Shown here piece after piece: positions 49,374-63,415 of a stretch of 64,000 nucleotides of DNA (position 1 is its first letter; each line of letters begins with the position of its first letter). The notes below the pieces were generated by a model. The model saw only the letters and a program-made list of their open reading frames with translations. It was not told the origin of the DNA and made no database searches. Position numbers and translations under genes: made by a program. The DNA is taken from the NCBI GenBank assembly GCA_013397935.1, contig VZRN01000756.1, positions 448,124 to 512,123 on the forward strand, read 5' to 3'. This DNA is from Dasyornis broadbenti (taxonomy: Eukaryota; Chordata; Aves; Passeriformes; Dasyornithidae).

Positions 49374-49405
49374 AATGCTCAAATGCTCAAATGTTCAAAT
49401 GCTCA
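49374..49405. repeat. 8-bp minisatellite-like array
   Basis: About four copies of ATGCTCAA, one with a T variant. Confidence 0.75.
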
Positions 49406-50939
49406 GTGGACCATATACTAATATAACTGCATCCATATTTGGGAAACATTCCTCCTTTGGAATACCACATTCTAGGTAGGGCTGTTGCTATGGAATTGCA
49501 TTTTATGCTGTTTGTAGAAATTGAAAAAATTGTTGTCAATTGTACTATGAGTACAAGCCTTTTAAGGTTCCCATTGACAACAAAAAAAATTGTAAAGTTT
49601 CTATTAAAAAAGGAGAAGGGGAGGAGAAAAGAAAAAGCTCCATAATGAGGTTTGTACTCATAAACATAAATGTTGATAACATAAACATAAATATGATAAA
49701 CATAAAGAGAGTAACTGAATTAATTTTCCTTATAGTGGAACATGCTATATACTTTATAAGAGAAATAAGGAATATTCAGAGATCACAGAGATAAACAGAC
49801 CAACTGTTTGGGATAGGTCACAACTTGGTATTGGAAGGAATCTTGGAGGACTACCAAACTACTACTGGAGTCCAGGCATGGAAATCAGTATGATGCAACT
49901 TCCTCCTGAATCTGAGAAGAATAAAAACTGCAGAGCAATTCACCATAAACACTACAGTGTAATGATGATGACAGAAAAAGTTCTGCAGCCTGGCTTGCAC
50001 AAATGCAAACTTCCAGCGCAGGCAAGCATGGAGTGACAGTAAAGAAGGATTAAGGAGTAGAGGGACAGATAAGGTCATCAAGATGCGTAATTATGTGGTT
50101 GCAGATTGTCCTCTGTATTTGGTACATGCCTGTCACATGTTATTTTTACATGTTGGTGGCTCCCACTGTGATTTATGTTCCCCTGCTGTTCCGCAATTTA
50201 TTTATGTGATGTAATAGGGATGAAGCCTCATGAGAGAGTACCATGGGCTACAGATGCAACCTGATGTTAGCAAATGCTCTCTTTTTGATTCCCCTGCTGT
50301 CCCTAGATTTATGCAGCATATGTTTCAATTTATTTGCAGTAGTACTGAGTCATCATCACTGGAACCTGTTTGGACTGAAAGCTCCTTGAAGACTGTAAGT
50401 GTCAAATGATTTCAAATGGACTTTGAGATTGCTACTTGTAATATGTCAGCTACTGCAGCTCAGAAGTATTTCCTAGTTGATGTTCTCCATAAGAGATGAC
50501 TTTAAGGATGCTCTTCTATATATGCACACTCATACGTAGATATATACATCTTGCACATACACATAATACATAACACAAGCATTCCAGAATCCTGCGAATA
50601 TTTTTATACAGTGCACCATTAGTCATGACTAATTTCTTGATATCAATGGGAAAAATCTTATTTTTTGTATTACTAAATAGCCTATTGATCAAATTCATTA
50701 AATTCTGCAATCTTCAGTAAGAAATTGGTCTACTCAGACTATTAAAGGAACAGCCTAGATTGTTGTCTGTAATATAATTCCTGGTAAATAACATTAATGT
50801 TATACAAAGACAGAAAAATATTCCAGCTTATTGTTTCAAATTCCAGGCTTTATTTGTGTTATTACACTAAATTCAACCAAGCTGTGATATTACTTTGCAG
50901 TACATGCTGTAGTATGTCTTTTCTTGTTCATTTGTTTTT

Positions 50940-51415
50940 GTTAGGACCCTGAGTGCTTCTAGGAGATTTCTCTGCCTGGGCTTAAAGCCAACTTAAAGAA
51001 AGCACAGCTGGTTATCTTGGAAAAGGAGAGACAGAAGAAGCTTTAGTGGAAGTTACCTGCCAAAACAAGCCTCATGGGGGGGCCTTGAGGTCTGCTTTAA
51101 GCTGAGGCTCTTGCATATGGCCATGCCTGAGCTACATTTCAGCTGCACTGCAGTCATGCCTGTGCCCAAGACTTAGTCCTGACCCCTGTGAACTTTTCTT
51201 GCCTCCTTAACTTCAGCCCAACCTCATCCCATGGGGGTGCCTGATGTCCTGGGTTTTGGGCTGCCCCCTGGCCTGCCCTGCTTTCTCACTGGGTATACTG
51301 TGACCAGCCCCAGCTGGTAAAGGCCCTGCCCTGCCAACCTTAGGAATCTTTTTGGCTCCTGGCCCTTGGGGAGCAACCCCTTGGTGCTTTTCCTGCTTAA
51401 GGTATTTTGAACCTA
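50940..51415. other. GC-rich, CpG-poor block (unclassified repeat?)
   Basis: It is distinctly richer in G+C than its surroundings, with many CCTG/CAGG/TGCC words but almost no CpG. Such composition is typical of an old, methylation-decayed inserted element or of a former CpG island. No family is recognised and no coding frame spans it. Confidence 0.35.
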
Positions 51416-52670
51416 TTATTCAGAAGGACTTGTGTCACTGTTCAGTCAATTGAACAGCAAGAAACATTTGGTGTCCTATTATTGAATGTGTAGATCAGTG
51501 ACACTTTGGTGAGGGAGCATGTTGGAGTTTAGTACAATCTGCATACTGAGCTCCTAAAATACAGGAAAAGTATAGTGTGACAGAAGAATTTACGTGTGGA
51601 CTGAGCATTTGGAGCTAACCAAAGCTTAGCTCTTGAACCTCCATGTAGCCTTCAGCTCACCACTTATCTTCTTCAAATATTGTATTTTTCTCTATTTTAG
51701 TGAACAGTGTTACCACGGACTGTTTTTTGTAAAACAAACAAACAAATAATGTGTCATTCTGGGAAAAGTGGTAGTAAATGCAGAAAGGACTGCAAAGTCT
51801 TTTTAAATCTACACAAGCTAGCAAAATTAGGAAGAAAGGTTCAACAGTCCTGGTTTTCAGCATGCCATGTAATTTGGTACTTCATAGATTCTTGCACTGG
51901 CTTTCCCACCATGGTGTCTGAGTTTCTTTCAGTAGTGTTTAAGCAATGTGAATAACTTTGTTTTACATGTGGTTTCTTTTCCAAACCACAGTGTCCCTCC
52001 CTTTCCCTCATGTAACAAGGTTTCATCCTGGTTCTCAGGGAGCAAGGTCATGACACACTGTGTGTGTATATACATATGTATTTACACATGCATGCTCTAT
52101 AAATAAACACATGTAGTTTCTCCCCATGTTGATCAAAGAAGCTGAATCTTGCTCAAATCTTGCTTGAGTGAAGTGTTTTAATTTTAAACTCAGATACGAA
52201 GAGTAAAATATAGGTACAAGGGTTTTTTTTTCTTTTTGAAAGCTCTTGTAAAAAAGCCAACCCCCTTCTTTCCAAACATGCTATCTGTCTGCATCAAGTT
52301 TCCCAAGAGAAGTTGTGCCCTAGAATACTATTTCAAATGTAGCAACTTGAGTGATTAATTCTGACAAAGATGAGAGACAGACATTGGTATTGGAGAAATT
52401 AAAATTTCTCTGTAGGAGACAGTAATTGGTCTTGTATAAAATACATTTTTATAAACATTTTCTCCCGTAATAGTGCTGGGAAATGGTGACTGAGGGAACA
52501 GCTTTCTTTGTAATTAGGCTGATGGTCTTCTAAATTCACAGCCTCAAAACTAAAACCCAACAAACCTGAAACAGATACAATCAGTTGTATTTCCCATAAG
52601 AATTTTCCCAACTATTTTACTGTCATTTGATTAAGTCTCCTCTTATGTGTGTTAAGGGGATTTGCTTCTT

Positions 52671-53235
52671 AAATCACAGTATCACGCAGGTTGGAGGAGA
52701 TTTTGAGAGGTCACCAATTCAACCTCCTGCTCAAAGCAGGGTCAACACTGAAATCAGACAGTGTTGCTCATTGCTTCACTATCCTCACTAGCTGGTTGAA
52801 ATGGCCGCTGTTTCCATTAGCCTCTCCTTGCAGAGGACATTTGTTCTAGCCCTGACCGCCCTTTCTACTGGTTCCAATTTATTACCATCTTTTTTGTATT
52901 GGGGTACCCAAAACTGGACACAGTATTCCAGATACAGGTTACCAAAAGATGAGTAAAGAGGAATAGTCATTTCCCTTGACCTAGCTCTGATTTTCTTTAT
53001 ACAGGCCAGGATGGTGTGAGCCTTCACTGCTATCTGGTGTTTCTCCCACTGTCCACCAGGACCCCCAGATCTTTTTCAGTGGCCCTGAGTGGTCTGTTGG
53101 TCCCAGCCTATGCAATAGCAAAAGGTCAGTCTGGCCAAAGTGCAGGGCTTTGCATTAGTCTGTGTTGAACTTCATGTAGTTCCTGTCCGTGCATTTTCTG
53201 GCTTGTCTAGAGGCAGCCCTGCCCTTGAGCATTGA
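52671..53235 (-). mobile_element. CR1 LINE 3' end, antisense
   Basis: It starts with a degraded ATCACAGTATCACGCAGGTT tail, then GAGGTCACCAATTCAACCTC, CTGCTCAAAGCAGGGTCA, GGGGTACCCAAAACTGGACA and TTTATACAGGCCAGGATGGT. On the minus strand the end of CR1 ORF2 reads LYLEYCVQFWVPQYKKDGNK. The 5' part is truncated. Confidence 0.95.
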
Positions 53236-53239
53236 ATAT

Positions 53240-56000
53240 ATTTATGGGGTAAACACTGCAGCTATTCATTACTGGCTTATGCTGACATTAATATTTTAAA
53301 ATAAATAGCACATCCAACTGAAATTTTAGACGAAATTTCAGTGTGATTATGAGGTGGAAGTTTTAGGCTTGTTGGAATCTGAAACTCCTATTACAAAGGC
53401 TGTAAATGCTTTTTTATTAGCTGTAGTGATTAAGACCTTCATTTTATACTTAATTTCAGGGAGAACTAATAGCTCTATATTGTCTCCCGTCATGCTGGAG
53501 CACAAGTTCAACTCCTGAGAACTAGAAAGAGGATGGGGCCTTGGCTCTATTCTGACCTGGTGAAAAGAGTGCCACCTACTGAGCCTGTGGCTTGGTTTTG
53601 CAAACTTAAGTATGCAAAACGTAGTCCTTAATCCAAATTCTGACTCAGTGCAATCCAGTGTTTTAATGATATGAGTCGATGTTGTTACACTACAAGATGT
53701 GTCTGTACAAGCTAAAGGAAACTAAGATTTTATATGCTGTTAGCCAGGAAATCTTCCAATCTCCGTCAGTGTAACAAAATAATGACATAACAGGGAATGC
53801 ATGTGTATTAAGTTTTGTTACTGTAAAGCTGATAGAAGTACAGCCATCATGTAGTCTTAGCATATGCTGAGAAAAGGATAAAGAAAATCTTTTTAAAAGC
53901 ATAGCAAAAGCTGTTACTGAAAGGAAGAAAATGATGATGGCTGGTTCTGGAGAAGATATAAGGACTATGTAACGTGAGGAACAGAAAAACAATTGAAGAG
54001 TGTGTAACTGCAAAATCCTTACAAAATACTTCTATTGCTCATTTTTACAAAAAACTTTTATTGCTCAGTAAGGTAAACACTAACATACAGCTCTGTAAAC
54101 ACCATAGTGTCTTTGAAGTGTGTTTCTTCTATTTTAGATCTGTAAACTAGTTGGTGTACCTACCTGCTTGCTTGTTTTTGTTCTTATTCCATTTGGTATG
54201 TTTAGGAAATACGATCATCCTTCCCTATAGATTTTGCATCTTTGTCCTTGTGGTTACTATGTTGTCTTTGGCTCAGCAGGATTCCTATCTACCTGATACA
54301 TTATTTAGGAGGCAACTATCAAACCCAACAAGTTAAAATGTCTCCTAGAGCAGGGCAGAAAGCACACTCCCTGGTCTGCGCAATGTAGCTTCCGTAGCCA
54401 GATGATGACGTTTCTGCCATTGTCTGCTGCTTTTACGTGATTAAGTGTTGTGAAACACAAGATGCTGCTCATCATTCTGCTTCCAGCCTCCAAACAGGTG
54501 AAGTAAAACATATATTTGTTCTGTCTAAAACAAAGATATACACTTTTCTCTTAGAACATGATTTACAGTCATTGAAGACTGGTGGGGTTTGTGTCTATCT
54601 TTGGTTGTTTTTTTTTCCCCAATGAATGTTGACATAAGCCATTTCAATCTTATCAATGTCTGATGTGCTTCATGGGAGGCACCGATTGCCTGACAGAGAG
54701 GGAATAACTCCAGTTTGTTGAATCTTTCTTTTCAATCTTTATTAGGGCAAATCAAACTAATGAGTTGTATGCCTTTGACAACAGCTAGTTATTATATGTT
54801 CAATTATTTATGTTTGCTTTACATATTAGGTAATTTGTCAACATCTGGGAATATTCTTTCTGTATTAATTTAAATAGCTATTGACCTATTATTCCTGTCT
54901 ATTTGGTGTTTGGAAGAACAAATGTAAATATAGCAGGATTTTCCTTGAAGGTCCTATTGAGGCAGTGTTGCATTATTGAGGCAGTCTTTCACAACCGTGA
55001 TACCTCTGGTTGTGAAAGAAAAAAGCCTTTGCCAGTAGTACATGTGGCTACTATTTTGCTCTTCACCACCATGTGTCTCACTGGTATCAGCTGCACCATG
55101 ACAGGAAAAGATTGGGTGTGGTAATTAGACTGCTGACCTGGGACTCATCAGAGTAACCTGGTTATGCATCTGTAGTCATGGGCAAGTCATTTCTCAGGGC
55201 TTCTGTTTCTACACATCTTGAGCTTCCCTGGAGAAAAGTTCTGCAGGAACTATTGTGAAAGAAACATAAGCTACAGTGAGCAGTTCAAAAATTACTTCTA
55301 TATTTCACTCTATAAAGCAATACATGCTGGAAGGGAAACTGCCCTGCTGGTCTGAAGAAAAACCCCAAAACCCAGCAATGCTACTGTGTTCACTGAATGA
55401 TCTAAGCCTGGATGAAGGTAAAGACGTGGCAATTTGCACGTTGGAGAAAAACGTTTGGCATTTTCATGTTCCTTGACATGAATATGAGTCTAATCTGTGA
55501 ATGCTGTCTAAAGGTTATTTTATAATCTAAAAGTTTCACTGATTGTTAACAAACTCGAGTAGCAGAACAGTCTGCAGAAGGAGCAGTGACAAAGCAGCTT
55601 CTTTATTTCCTGTCTTAGCAGGGTAGAGTAACGTGCCTGCATTTGTCAGTACAGTGTTTTTCAGTCTCGGACCAAGGCAGCAGAGGAAGCCATATTCCAG
55701 AAGAGGAGCTGAACATTTTTAGAAACCTCAGAAGCATGTGTTCTTGTGAAAGTAAATTTCAAGTGTTCAGTAAAACAGCCAAGAGTATAGAGACGACCTG
55801 AGGATTTACATTAGACAAAAATCCTTTCTCCCTGCCCCGTTTATTCACTTTTTCTTCTGAAAAAGCTGTGAGAAAAGAGACCGAAAGGGGAAAACAGAAA
55901 AACATGTTTTCCTTTGGTACAAGAGGTTCCTTAAAAACAAAAAGCTCTTAGTTTGTTTGTTTTTCTCTAGAGAGAAAGGACATGAAGCCTGATCACGCTG
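53240..56000. other. Intergenic, no recognised gene
   Basis: AT-rich, with an imperfect direct repeat near 54024-54068 (TACAAAA...CTTTTATTGCTCA type). No exon or RNA gene is recognised. Confidence 0.5.
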
Positions 56001-56249
56001 AAGAGGCTGGCGCTGAACTCGGTGCATCAAAGCGGTGCGTTCCGCCGGGTATTGGACATGGCAACAATTTGCAGGGCTTGGTTTTCAAATCAATGCTGCA
56101 AACTGTCTGCCCGCCCCTCACTCGTTGGGGATTTCCTCTTCTTCCTTGCCAGCAGCAGCCGCAGCCAAGCAGAGAAGGTCAAGCCGAGATCTGTGGACAA
56201 GGGCAGGGGGCCCAGACCGGTGCCGGGATGAGGCGCTGAGGGCCGGCGG

Positions 56250-56482
56250 GGAGCTGCGCTGCGGAGGGAGGAGGAGGAGAAAGGCAGGAGGAGGAGTTGA
56301 GGAGCCCGGACCCGGGAGCCTCCCCGCTTACCGCACTAGGAAGTGACGCTTTCCTTGAGTCCCGGAGAGAAAGAAACAAAGTTTGTTTTTTTTTTTTTTC
56401 CTCCTCCTCCTTCCCCCCCGCCCCTCTCTGCAAACAGCCGCTCCACGTCCCCCCACGGCACCCGCCGTGCCTGGCTGCGCAG
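56250..56482 (+). other. Candidate non-coding first exon (variant 1)
   Basis: It ends at the donor AG|GTGAGC. The 5' limit is arbitrary. There is no convincing protein in any frame. Confidence 0.4.
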
Positions 56483-56789
56483 GTGAGCCAGCACGTACTC
56501 TCTCTTCCTTCTCCTGTTTTCCGTGCGTTTGGTTTTTTTTTTTATATTTCCCACGATTTGCTTCCGTTTTCCTGCCATTTTGGAGAGGGGGTGTCTCTTC
56601 TGGGGCTTCTCTTTTGGAGGTGGTGGTGCGTGCTTGCTTTGTGGGTGCTGGGTGCAGGATGAGGAGCAGAAGTACCTGTGGAGGTGCCGGGGGCGGCTGG
56701 CTCCGCGCCCGGGCCGCACAGCCCTACGGGGCCGGGGCAGCGGCACTCTCGGCTCGCCTGCTGCGGGGGGCCAGGCTCGGCTGCTGAGC

Positions 56790-56890
56790 CATCGCCTCCT
56801 GCTGTATGCTCAGTTGTTACGAGCGCTCCGGAGAGGTTTCTTCGGGGCTGTCTGGCTGCGGCAGCGCTTTCAGGATGTGTCTGTGTCCGG
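56790..56890 (+). other. Candidate non-coding first exon (variant 2)
   Basis: It ends at the donor CGG|GTAAGC inside the same CpG island. It could be an alternative first exon or a chance match. Confidence 0.3.
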
Positions 56891-59800
56891 GTAAGCTGCC
56901 TGCGGGTGGAATTTTGGGGGGTTAGTTTGGGGCGAATGAAGGTTCTCTTTGCTCGCAGCGTGGCAGAGCCGGGGCAGCCCGGCGTGTGCGGCGGCCCCGG
57001 GCGCCGCGGGGGAGCCACCGAGTCCCGGGCGCCTCTGAGCGCACAGCGTGGCGAAGGACGGATCGCTCTGCTGGGGTTTACGCACTGTAGGGGAGTGGGG
57101 AGGAATTTGTTAGGTAATTTTTGAAAAATCCCGTGCTCTCAAGTGTACAGTTCTCTTCTGGCAGCAACTGCAAAGGACCGATTCTTTGCAGTTTAGCAGT
57201 AAAAGCTGACAATACACCTACGCGCGTATGTGAGAGTCTTATATAATACTTACGAGGTTTTTTTTAACAGGCGTAAGCAGGATTTATTTTTGGTTTGTAA
57301 AGTCCTGTGTGGTTGCAGCTTGCACAATTAGCGAAATATTCTATTTGCTCAACAGAGATTTACTTTGCACCCTTTTAAAAACATCTTTTTTTTTTTTTTT
57401 TTTTTAAATAGTAATTTGATTTCATTTCGACTACATGTTTTGATCTTAGTATAAAGGCCATCTATACCGGAGCAAGCAGTTAAGGGAGAAAAAGAAATAT
57501 CCTAATGCGGAGACTATTAGGTTGTTTAGAGGGCGAGACTGCAGTTCCAAGCAGCAACAGCAGCAGCTTTATGACTGTGTAATTACAGAGTGATTGCATA
57601 GGGACAGCATTGTTGGAACGAATACGTATACACAGGCTATTGTGCAACATTTCTGTACCGAACAAAACCTAGTTTTGCATTGCAAATGCTAAAAAGAGAA
57701 TATATTCTGCATTGAACTGGCATGTTCCTCTTAGACTGACTTCATCGTAGAATTAGAAGAGGATGGTGGGAGAAGTGGAGTGAAGCTGATCATAGAAATC
57801 ACAGATCTGAAATACTCAGCAGAAACGCCACTAGTAGTCTCTGAAATCACAACAGACTGAAATGGAACGCTCATTGAATCTGCAGGTTCATGTTTCTAAA
57901 GTGGTTATATAGCAGGTGAAATCCAAGCAGGTTTGTTAGAGTCCTGCACGTTTAACGTAATTCTTTCTCTGGTCTAATTTTTTGCGTGTTTGTGTGGGAA
58001 AAAGACCTGTGTTACAATAAGCAACTGCGGTTCAGCTAGCTTGCTTGAAAATGGAGAGAAGAGCATTGGGGAGAGTTTCTATGTCAGGCCACAAAAACTT
58101 AGAGCTTGAAAGAACTAGCAGAGCAGAGATACACTCAGAGCATGCTGTTTCAACTTTAACTCAAGAGTTGCATCTTGTTCAGTGATCTTGCAGGCAGTGC
58201 TGACTGAGGGGATAGTATGAGGCATTGAGAAGGTGTGCCATTGACACTGTATTAACGAGGCTTTTAACTAAGACTTTGAAGAACATCATAATTATGCTAC
58301 AGTTCTTGTACAACTTAAGGTCCCTAAGATTTGATTTTCAGAGGTGCTGGTTACCTGTTACTTTTATCAGCTTAGTTTTGAGAGTACTTGGAATTTATGA
58401 TGTATCAGATCTGAAAGATTTCAGATCTGGTGCTCAGAAATTTGCCTTTCTAACATTAGAAACAATTTTCTAGAAGTCGTATTTTCAGCTATCATAGCTG
58501 ATGTCTCAATAAATGCCACAAAGACTTGTAAAGTATTTTGAGTGCTGTGATGAGAAGTACTAAAAAATGGAAATCTGCTTTAAAATATCTTGGTGTTCAA
58601 CTAAAACATATTTTAGCTGAACACACAGATCGACTTATTGGTAGTTTCCTCAGGTTGTCAACAAAATGCTTCATGTGAAATGTTTGTGGCTTTTTTAACA
58701 AAGAATGTAGGGATGTGCTGATAGTGTTTTTCAGTTGTGTTTGGGATTTTTTTTTTGTCACTTGACAAACTATCTTAGTGGTCCTTGTCTAAGTTCATTG
58801 GAGCATTTTGTTTTAATAAAAAATATGAAACAAATATATGTTAATCTGTGCATTACTGTGGTGTTCTACTAGATTTTTCTTGAAATTGTACTTAATGTCT
58901 TGACTGACTGGTCAATCTATGTTATGGGTGATTCAATGTCAAAATTACCTCTGGAGTAGTTCTTAAAGATTTCTTGAATCATTTGTGGTAGTGATACAAT
59001 ATAGTCATTCCTTATGCTGAGTCTTTTGCTTTTCACAACCTGTGTGGTAGGAGAGAAAGTTTTAGGCCAGGATTCTTTGGACTTGTATACAAAGGAGTAG
59101 GTAACTTGTGTGTCCTTGAGTAGTCCTGTGGTTCTCAGTGGAATTAGTCATAGATATATATACATTTGTGTGCATGTTAGCAAAACAAAGGTGTAGCTGT
59201 GCTAGCCTTTAACCCGTCCAGGTGCCTGCGAGTAATGGTGATATGAAATGATGAGGGCTGTAGCACAATGCAAGCTTTTCAAAAGCCTGCATAAATGTTC
59301 CAAATGTTTTTGCATTTTCACTCTTAAGGTCACCTGTCAGTGGTGGCTGCAGAACCACAGGAGATACTTTCAAGCCTGGCATACCTTTCATGACTCTTCT
59401 GTCAAGCTGCTAATCAATTCTTCAAGTTGTCCCTGACTGAGGACATGGAGCCTTTCTTTAGAAATGGCCACCTTGGTGATCGTGGCAGCAGCAGTGTGTG
59501 TGTGGGGAGGTGTGCCCAGGCATGTAAGGAGACAAGAAGGACTGCCATGAATCAGAATGGAAGTCTGTTTAGCCCATGGCCCCCTGTTTGCAAAGGTGGA
59601 TATGTTTTCTATATGCTTAGCAGTTCTTGAAGGATTTCTACTCAAGAAACTTACCTAGTTTTCTTTAAGCTTAGGTAAACATTTAGCAAACACTTTTTTT
59701 AACCTACCAGTCAAGTTGTGGAATGAGAATGTTTGTAAGAGCTGATTTTGGTGGTGTTTCACTTTTTCTAAGCATCTCCCCCACTCTGCCCCTCCCCCCC

Positions 59801-62800
59801 CCAAAAGAAAATCCCCAAAATACCAAAATGCTGGTTTTTTTTCTTTTCTTTTTTTTTCTATCTTTTTTTTCCCTGAAACATTGTGTAAAATCTTAATACT
59901 GATTGCAGTAAATTACAGTTTATGCTAAAATGAAATGTAGTAAATATGAGTGTTGTCTCCAGTGCAATTAGTTATTCTGAGAGACATAAAGTGAGAAATA
60001 AACCACTTCTCTAGGAGTGTTCATAGTGTGAAATGGGGAGGTGAAGGAGACAGGAGCTCTGGTTGTGAGGTTTTGCAACACATGCCCAAAAAGCTGCAAT
60101 TCTGGCATGGGCAAGCCAAGGCTCATGAGTCACATCCAAAGGGAAGACTTGTCACTGAGCAATTTGTAAATAGGAGGGATGAACTGCTAATTCAAGGAAA
60201 TATCCTGAGGACTTTTCTTAGTAATTGGAAGTGTGGCAGAGAGCTTTATGTCAGACAGCAGTTGCTTGTACTTTGAATGGCATGTTCCCCTTAGTGTGAT
60301 TTGAGCATTCAAACTAAGAAATCCTTGTCATGCTTTATGGAGGTCCCTGGAAGAGTTGGCTGGTCAAGTAATAATTTAAGTTTTTGTAGCTGCGTACCAG
60401 CCACTTGCGTTCCACGTGGAAGCTCCTTGGCAGCTCCAGCTGCTCACAGTGCACAAATGACATGCGTCTGCAGCCAGAGGCTGCTCAATAAACACTTCAC
60501 AACACTTTTCATAACTTCTGTTTCTGAATGGTCTCCAACTGTAGCCCTTCTCAGTGCTCTGCTGATCAACTCCAGTGACTGAAAAAGTTATGAGGGAAAG
60601 CTATACTCTGCACACCAGGAAAAATTGTGAAAACATGCATTTTGAATGCAATCAATGTCCAGGTATTTAGGAATAACCATTCGAATAGGGATGCAGAGAT
60701 AATATTGGTAATTAATTCTTTGCTCTTCTGGCTCTCTTGATGCTTTTTATCATATTTGGTGCAACTGACAGCCACCAGATAACCAGGCTTAAATTAATAT
60801 AATTCAATACTCTCTATGTAATATGGATGATATACAGATATTCTTTGAAATGTACATATCCCAAAATTAGTGTTCTTTTTATGTGCAAGTAAATTACATG
60901 AATATCCCTTGTTGAATTGGCAGCTGGTGATAATCAAGAAGTTGAAAACTGGGAAAAGCTAGATTGGGAGGTGGTGGCAAAATATTCAGTGCATGTTAAT
61001 TTTTTGTTAGTTCTTAAAGACATTTTGAAAGGCTTACAGTAAAGCCTACTGGAATAATGCCTACTTTTCTACTCTTAATTAGTGAAAATTAATGTTTAAG
61101 TTCTATGTAGTTTGACTTTAGCATTGGGAAGGATGGAGACAAGTTAAGTGCTATTAGTGCCCGAAGTAGTAAACTGAGAAACAGTTCTGGTATCTTTTTT
61201 ACTACAGATGTTACTGGTATGTTACATGTTCAGAGTTGGGATGTAAAGAGACAGGAAGAGGAATCAAGTATTCATGTTTTGTTTTTCCTTTGCTACATAT
61301 TATCTTTTCACATTGGTTCTCAGTTGCTTGGCTTTCCCCATCATAGGAGAGATTACAGTGCAGTGATATATATTGGTATATCCTCTTGTCATTTATTTTA
61401 GGAAGACAAATTAAATGTGCATGTATAAATGGACACACACTATTCTGTTATATACCCCTAAATATCTCATTTTATAACTCAGTTCCCGTGAGAACAAATG
61501 TTTCTTTTCCTTGTTATGCTAGAGTACTGTTCGTGAAGTTTTGGGTGTATTTTGGTGGTTTTTGGGGGGTTATTTTTTTGTAGTTTTTTCCATTGTTTGG
61601 TTGTTGTTTGGTTGTTTGGGTTTTTTTTTGTTTTTGTTTTGTTTTGCTTTTTAAAACCATGTTGAAGTTTTTTTTGTATGACTGTTTGTACTATTATTTC
61701 AGCTTTGAATATAATGCTGTATTTTGGGGTTTATCTTAATTTATTGTCTTTGATAATGTTGCTTTTGTTATTTCTAGAGCTATGGTAACTAAAACATGCA
61801 TACATTATAGCTGCAAATTTTGCTCTTGGTGGTTTTTTTTTCTTTTTTCAAGGGCTTGTAACTGATAGGACATTTTGAAATATTGATTTGGTTTTGCAGC
61901 CTGTCTGTGGTACAGTGTTGTATGGAGGATTTCCAGCTATCAGAGCAGCTACTTCCCTTCAGCATGGATAATCCAGAACCTATTGTGCTCTGGAGCTGCA
62001 TGTTGTGGGGCAGTCAGCCTGCTGGAATACTTGTCACCTTGTCTGCCCTGTGCATCACGATGAGGTCCAAAGTTGAAACTAGTCCCAGAAGTCTGAATAA
62101 TCTCCAAGTAGCCTTGTTATGGTGTAGTTCATAGGTAAAAGTGCATTTGTGTTTGGGTCCCAGGTTGCGTGAGGATGTTGCGTGATTTCAAACTTGACAT
62201 AATCACATATGCTTAGGTGCGGCCTTGTCTGCTATGCTTGTGTACACCTGGGATTCCTTGAGCATCTCCTTTTCAGCTCCTGCATATGTCACCTGGTAGT
62301 TTGTCATTAATTGCATTATTGTTTACTATTTTAGAGTAATGCAAGTCAACTACTCTTGCAGTTTTATAATATCCTTAACTGTTCAGATTCTTCATCCTGA
62401 ACAGTCACCTTCAGGCACATTGAAAAGTAAAGTAAAATGAAGTGCAATATGTTAACAGTATTCTTGGGATTTCAACTGGATCATTCTCCATTAAACTGTT
62501 TTAATTTCAGACTTTTATTTCTCCCTATGCAATGTATTCTTGCATGTACTTCCTGAAAGGAGAGTTTGCTGTGTTTGTGGCAAATGACTACACTTGAGTA
62601 GAAAAGAATTTAGCAAAGTATTTTCCGATTTAAATTTGATTTTATACTGTTTGAGAACCGAATCCCAGCACTGCCAAATTCCTGGTGAGAGAAGAGAGAG
62701 CCACAGCTGTAAGGTATTCTGATTGCTTTAGGAGATTCCGATGATGCCAGTTTAGGATCACAAATACTCACATATGTGTGTAACTGGCAGGGAAATCTGA

Positions 62801-63370
62801 CTGCCCCTATGGTTTAGTTTGATTTCATGACTTTGAAAATTCTGAGTTGAATTATTCTCTTTCAATCTTTTTTGACAAACTCTAGGTGTTATTCTGCATG
62901 AGACATGCTATACATTGGGGTCAATTATATTTATAGTATTTAATTAAGATTACAAATTTATTTGGATTTTTTATTGGAAAGCTATTATATTTTCAAATTT
63001 TTAGAAAATATAATCTGTATTGGTAAATAATGTAGTCTTTCCAAACAGCATTTGTTTAAATAAACATGTTTTAAGGGATGTTGAGATGCCTCTAGAGAAG
63101 AAAAGGAATATACTATAAACAAAAGCTAGGGATAGTGAAGTATTACTGTACCATTAGGCATTCTGATTATTAGTGGCTTAAGCTGTCCTCCTTGAATAAT
63201 TGGAAGGTCTTTGCACAAAAAGGGTGTGATTGTAAGTAAAGAATTGTGCAAAATGCTGTATTTCTTTATTGGCCTCACTTTTTTCCAGTTTAATGTCATC
63301 ATTGAAGTGGTGTTTTGTTATTGTGGTTTTCTAAATACATTTAAGAGTCAAAAGGATATTTAAGGCATTT

Positions 63371-63415
63371 CTTTCCTTTTGAAGTATGGGAACTACTTTC
63401 CTTTTGAAATATGGG
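63371..63415. repeat. Short imperfect direct repeat
   Basis: CTTTCCTTTTGAAGTATGGG is followed by CTTTCCTTTTGAAATATGGG. Confidence 0.75.

Larger units (their letters stand above)
41220..50930. other. Intergenic, no recognised gene
   Basis: T/G-rich on +, with scattered short frames, the longest 46839-47255 (138 codons) with no known family. It holds small tandem duplications (45091-45154, 46892-46925, 49374-49405) and a perfect inverted repeat at 43995-44026. Confidence 0.5.
56020..57090 (+). promoter_or_regulatory. CpG-island promoter of a + strand gene, probably MIDEAS
   Basis: The strongest CpG-dense block in the window. It includes a GGAGGAGGAGGAG purine tract, a T-run (56383-56399) and two good splice donors on + (GCGCAG|GTGAGC at 56482/56483 and GTCCGG|GTAAGC at 56890/56891). 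The island lacks a TATA box at an obvious position. In human, MIDEAS (ELMSAN1) lies head to head with PTGR2, and here the next promoter upstream of PTGR2 on the opposite strand fits. No coding exon is in the window, so the gene identity is inference. Confidence 0.65.

Noticed and set aside
56297..57124. Several overlapping open frames on both strands of the 56-kb CpG island
   Set aside because: High GC removes stop codons; the translations are Arg/Gly/Pro-rich without domains.
60301..60582. 93-codon frame with an AATAAA motif, considered as a small gene or LTR
   Set aside because: No TATA box, termini or protein family could be recognised.
61550..61660. T/G-rich tract considered as a possible telomere-like or G-quadruplex element
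   Set aside because: No regular TTAGGG unit and no four G-runs in spacing; simple low-complexity sequence.
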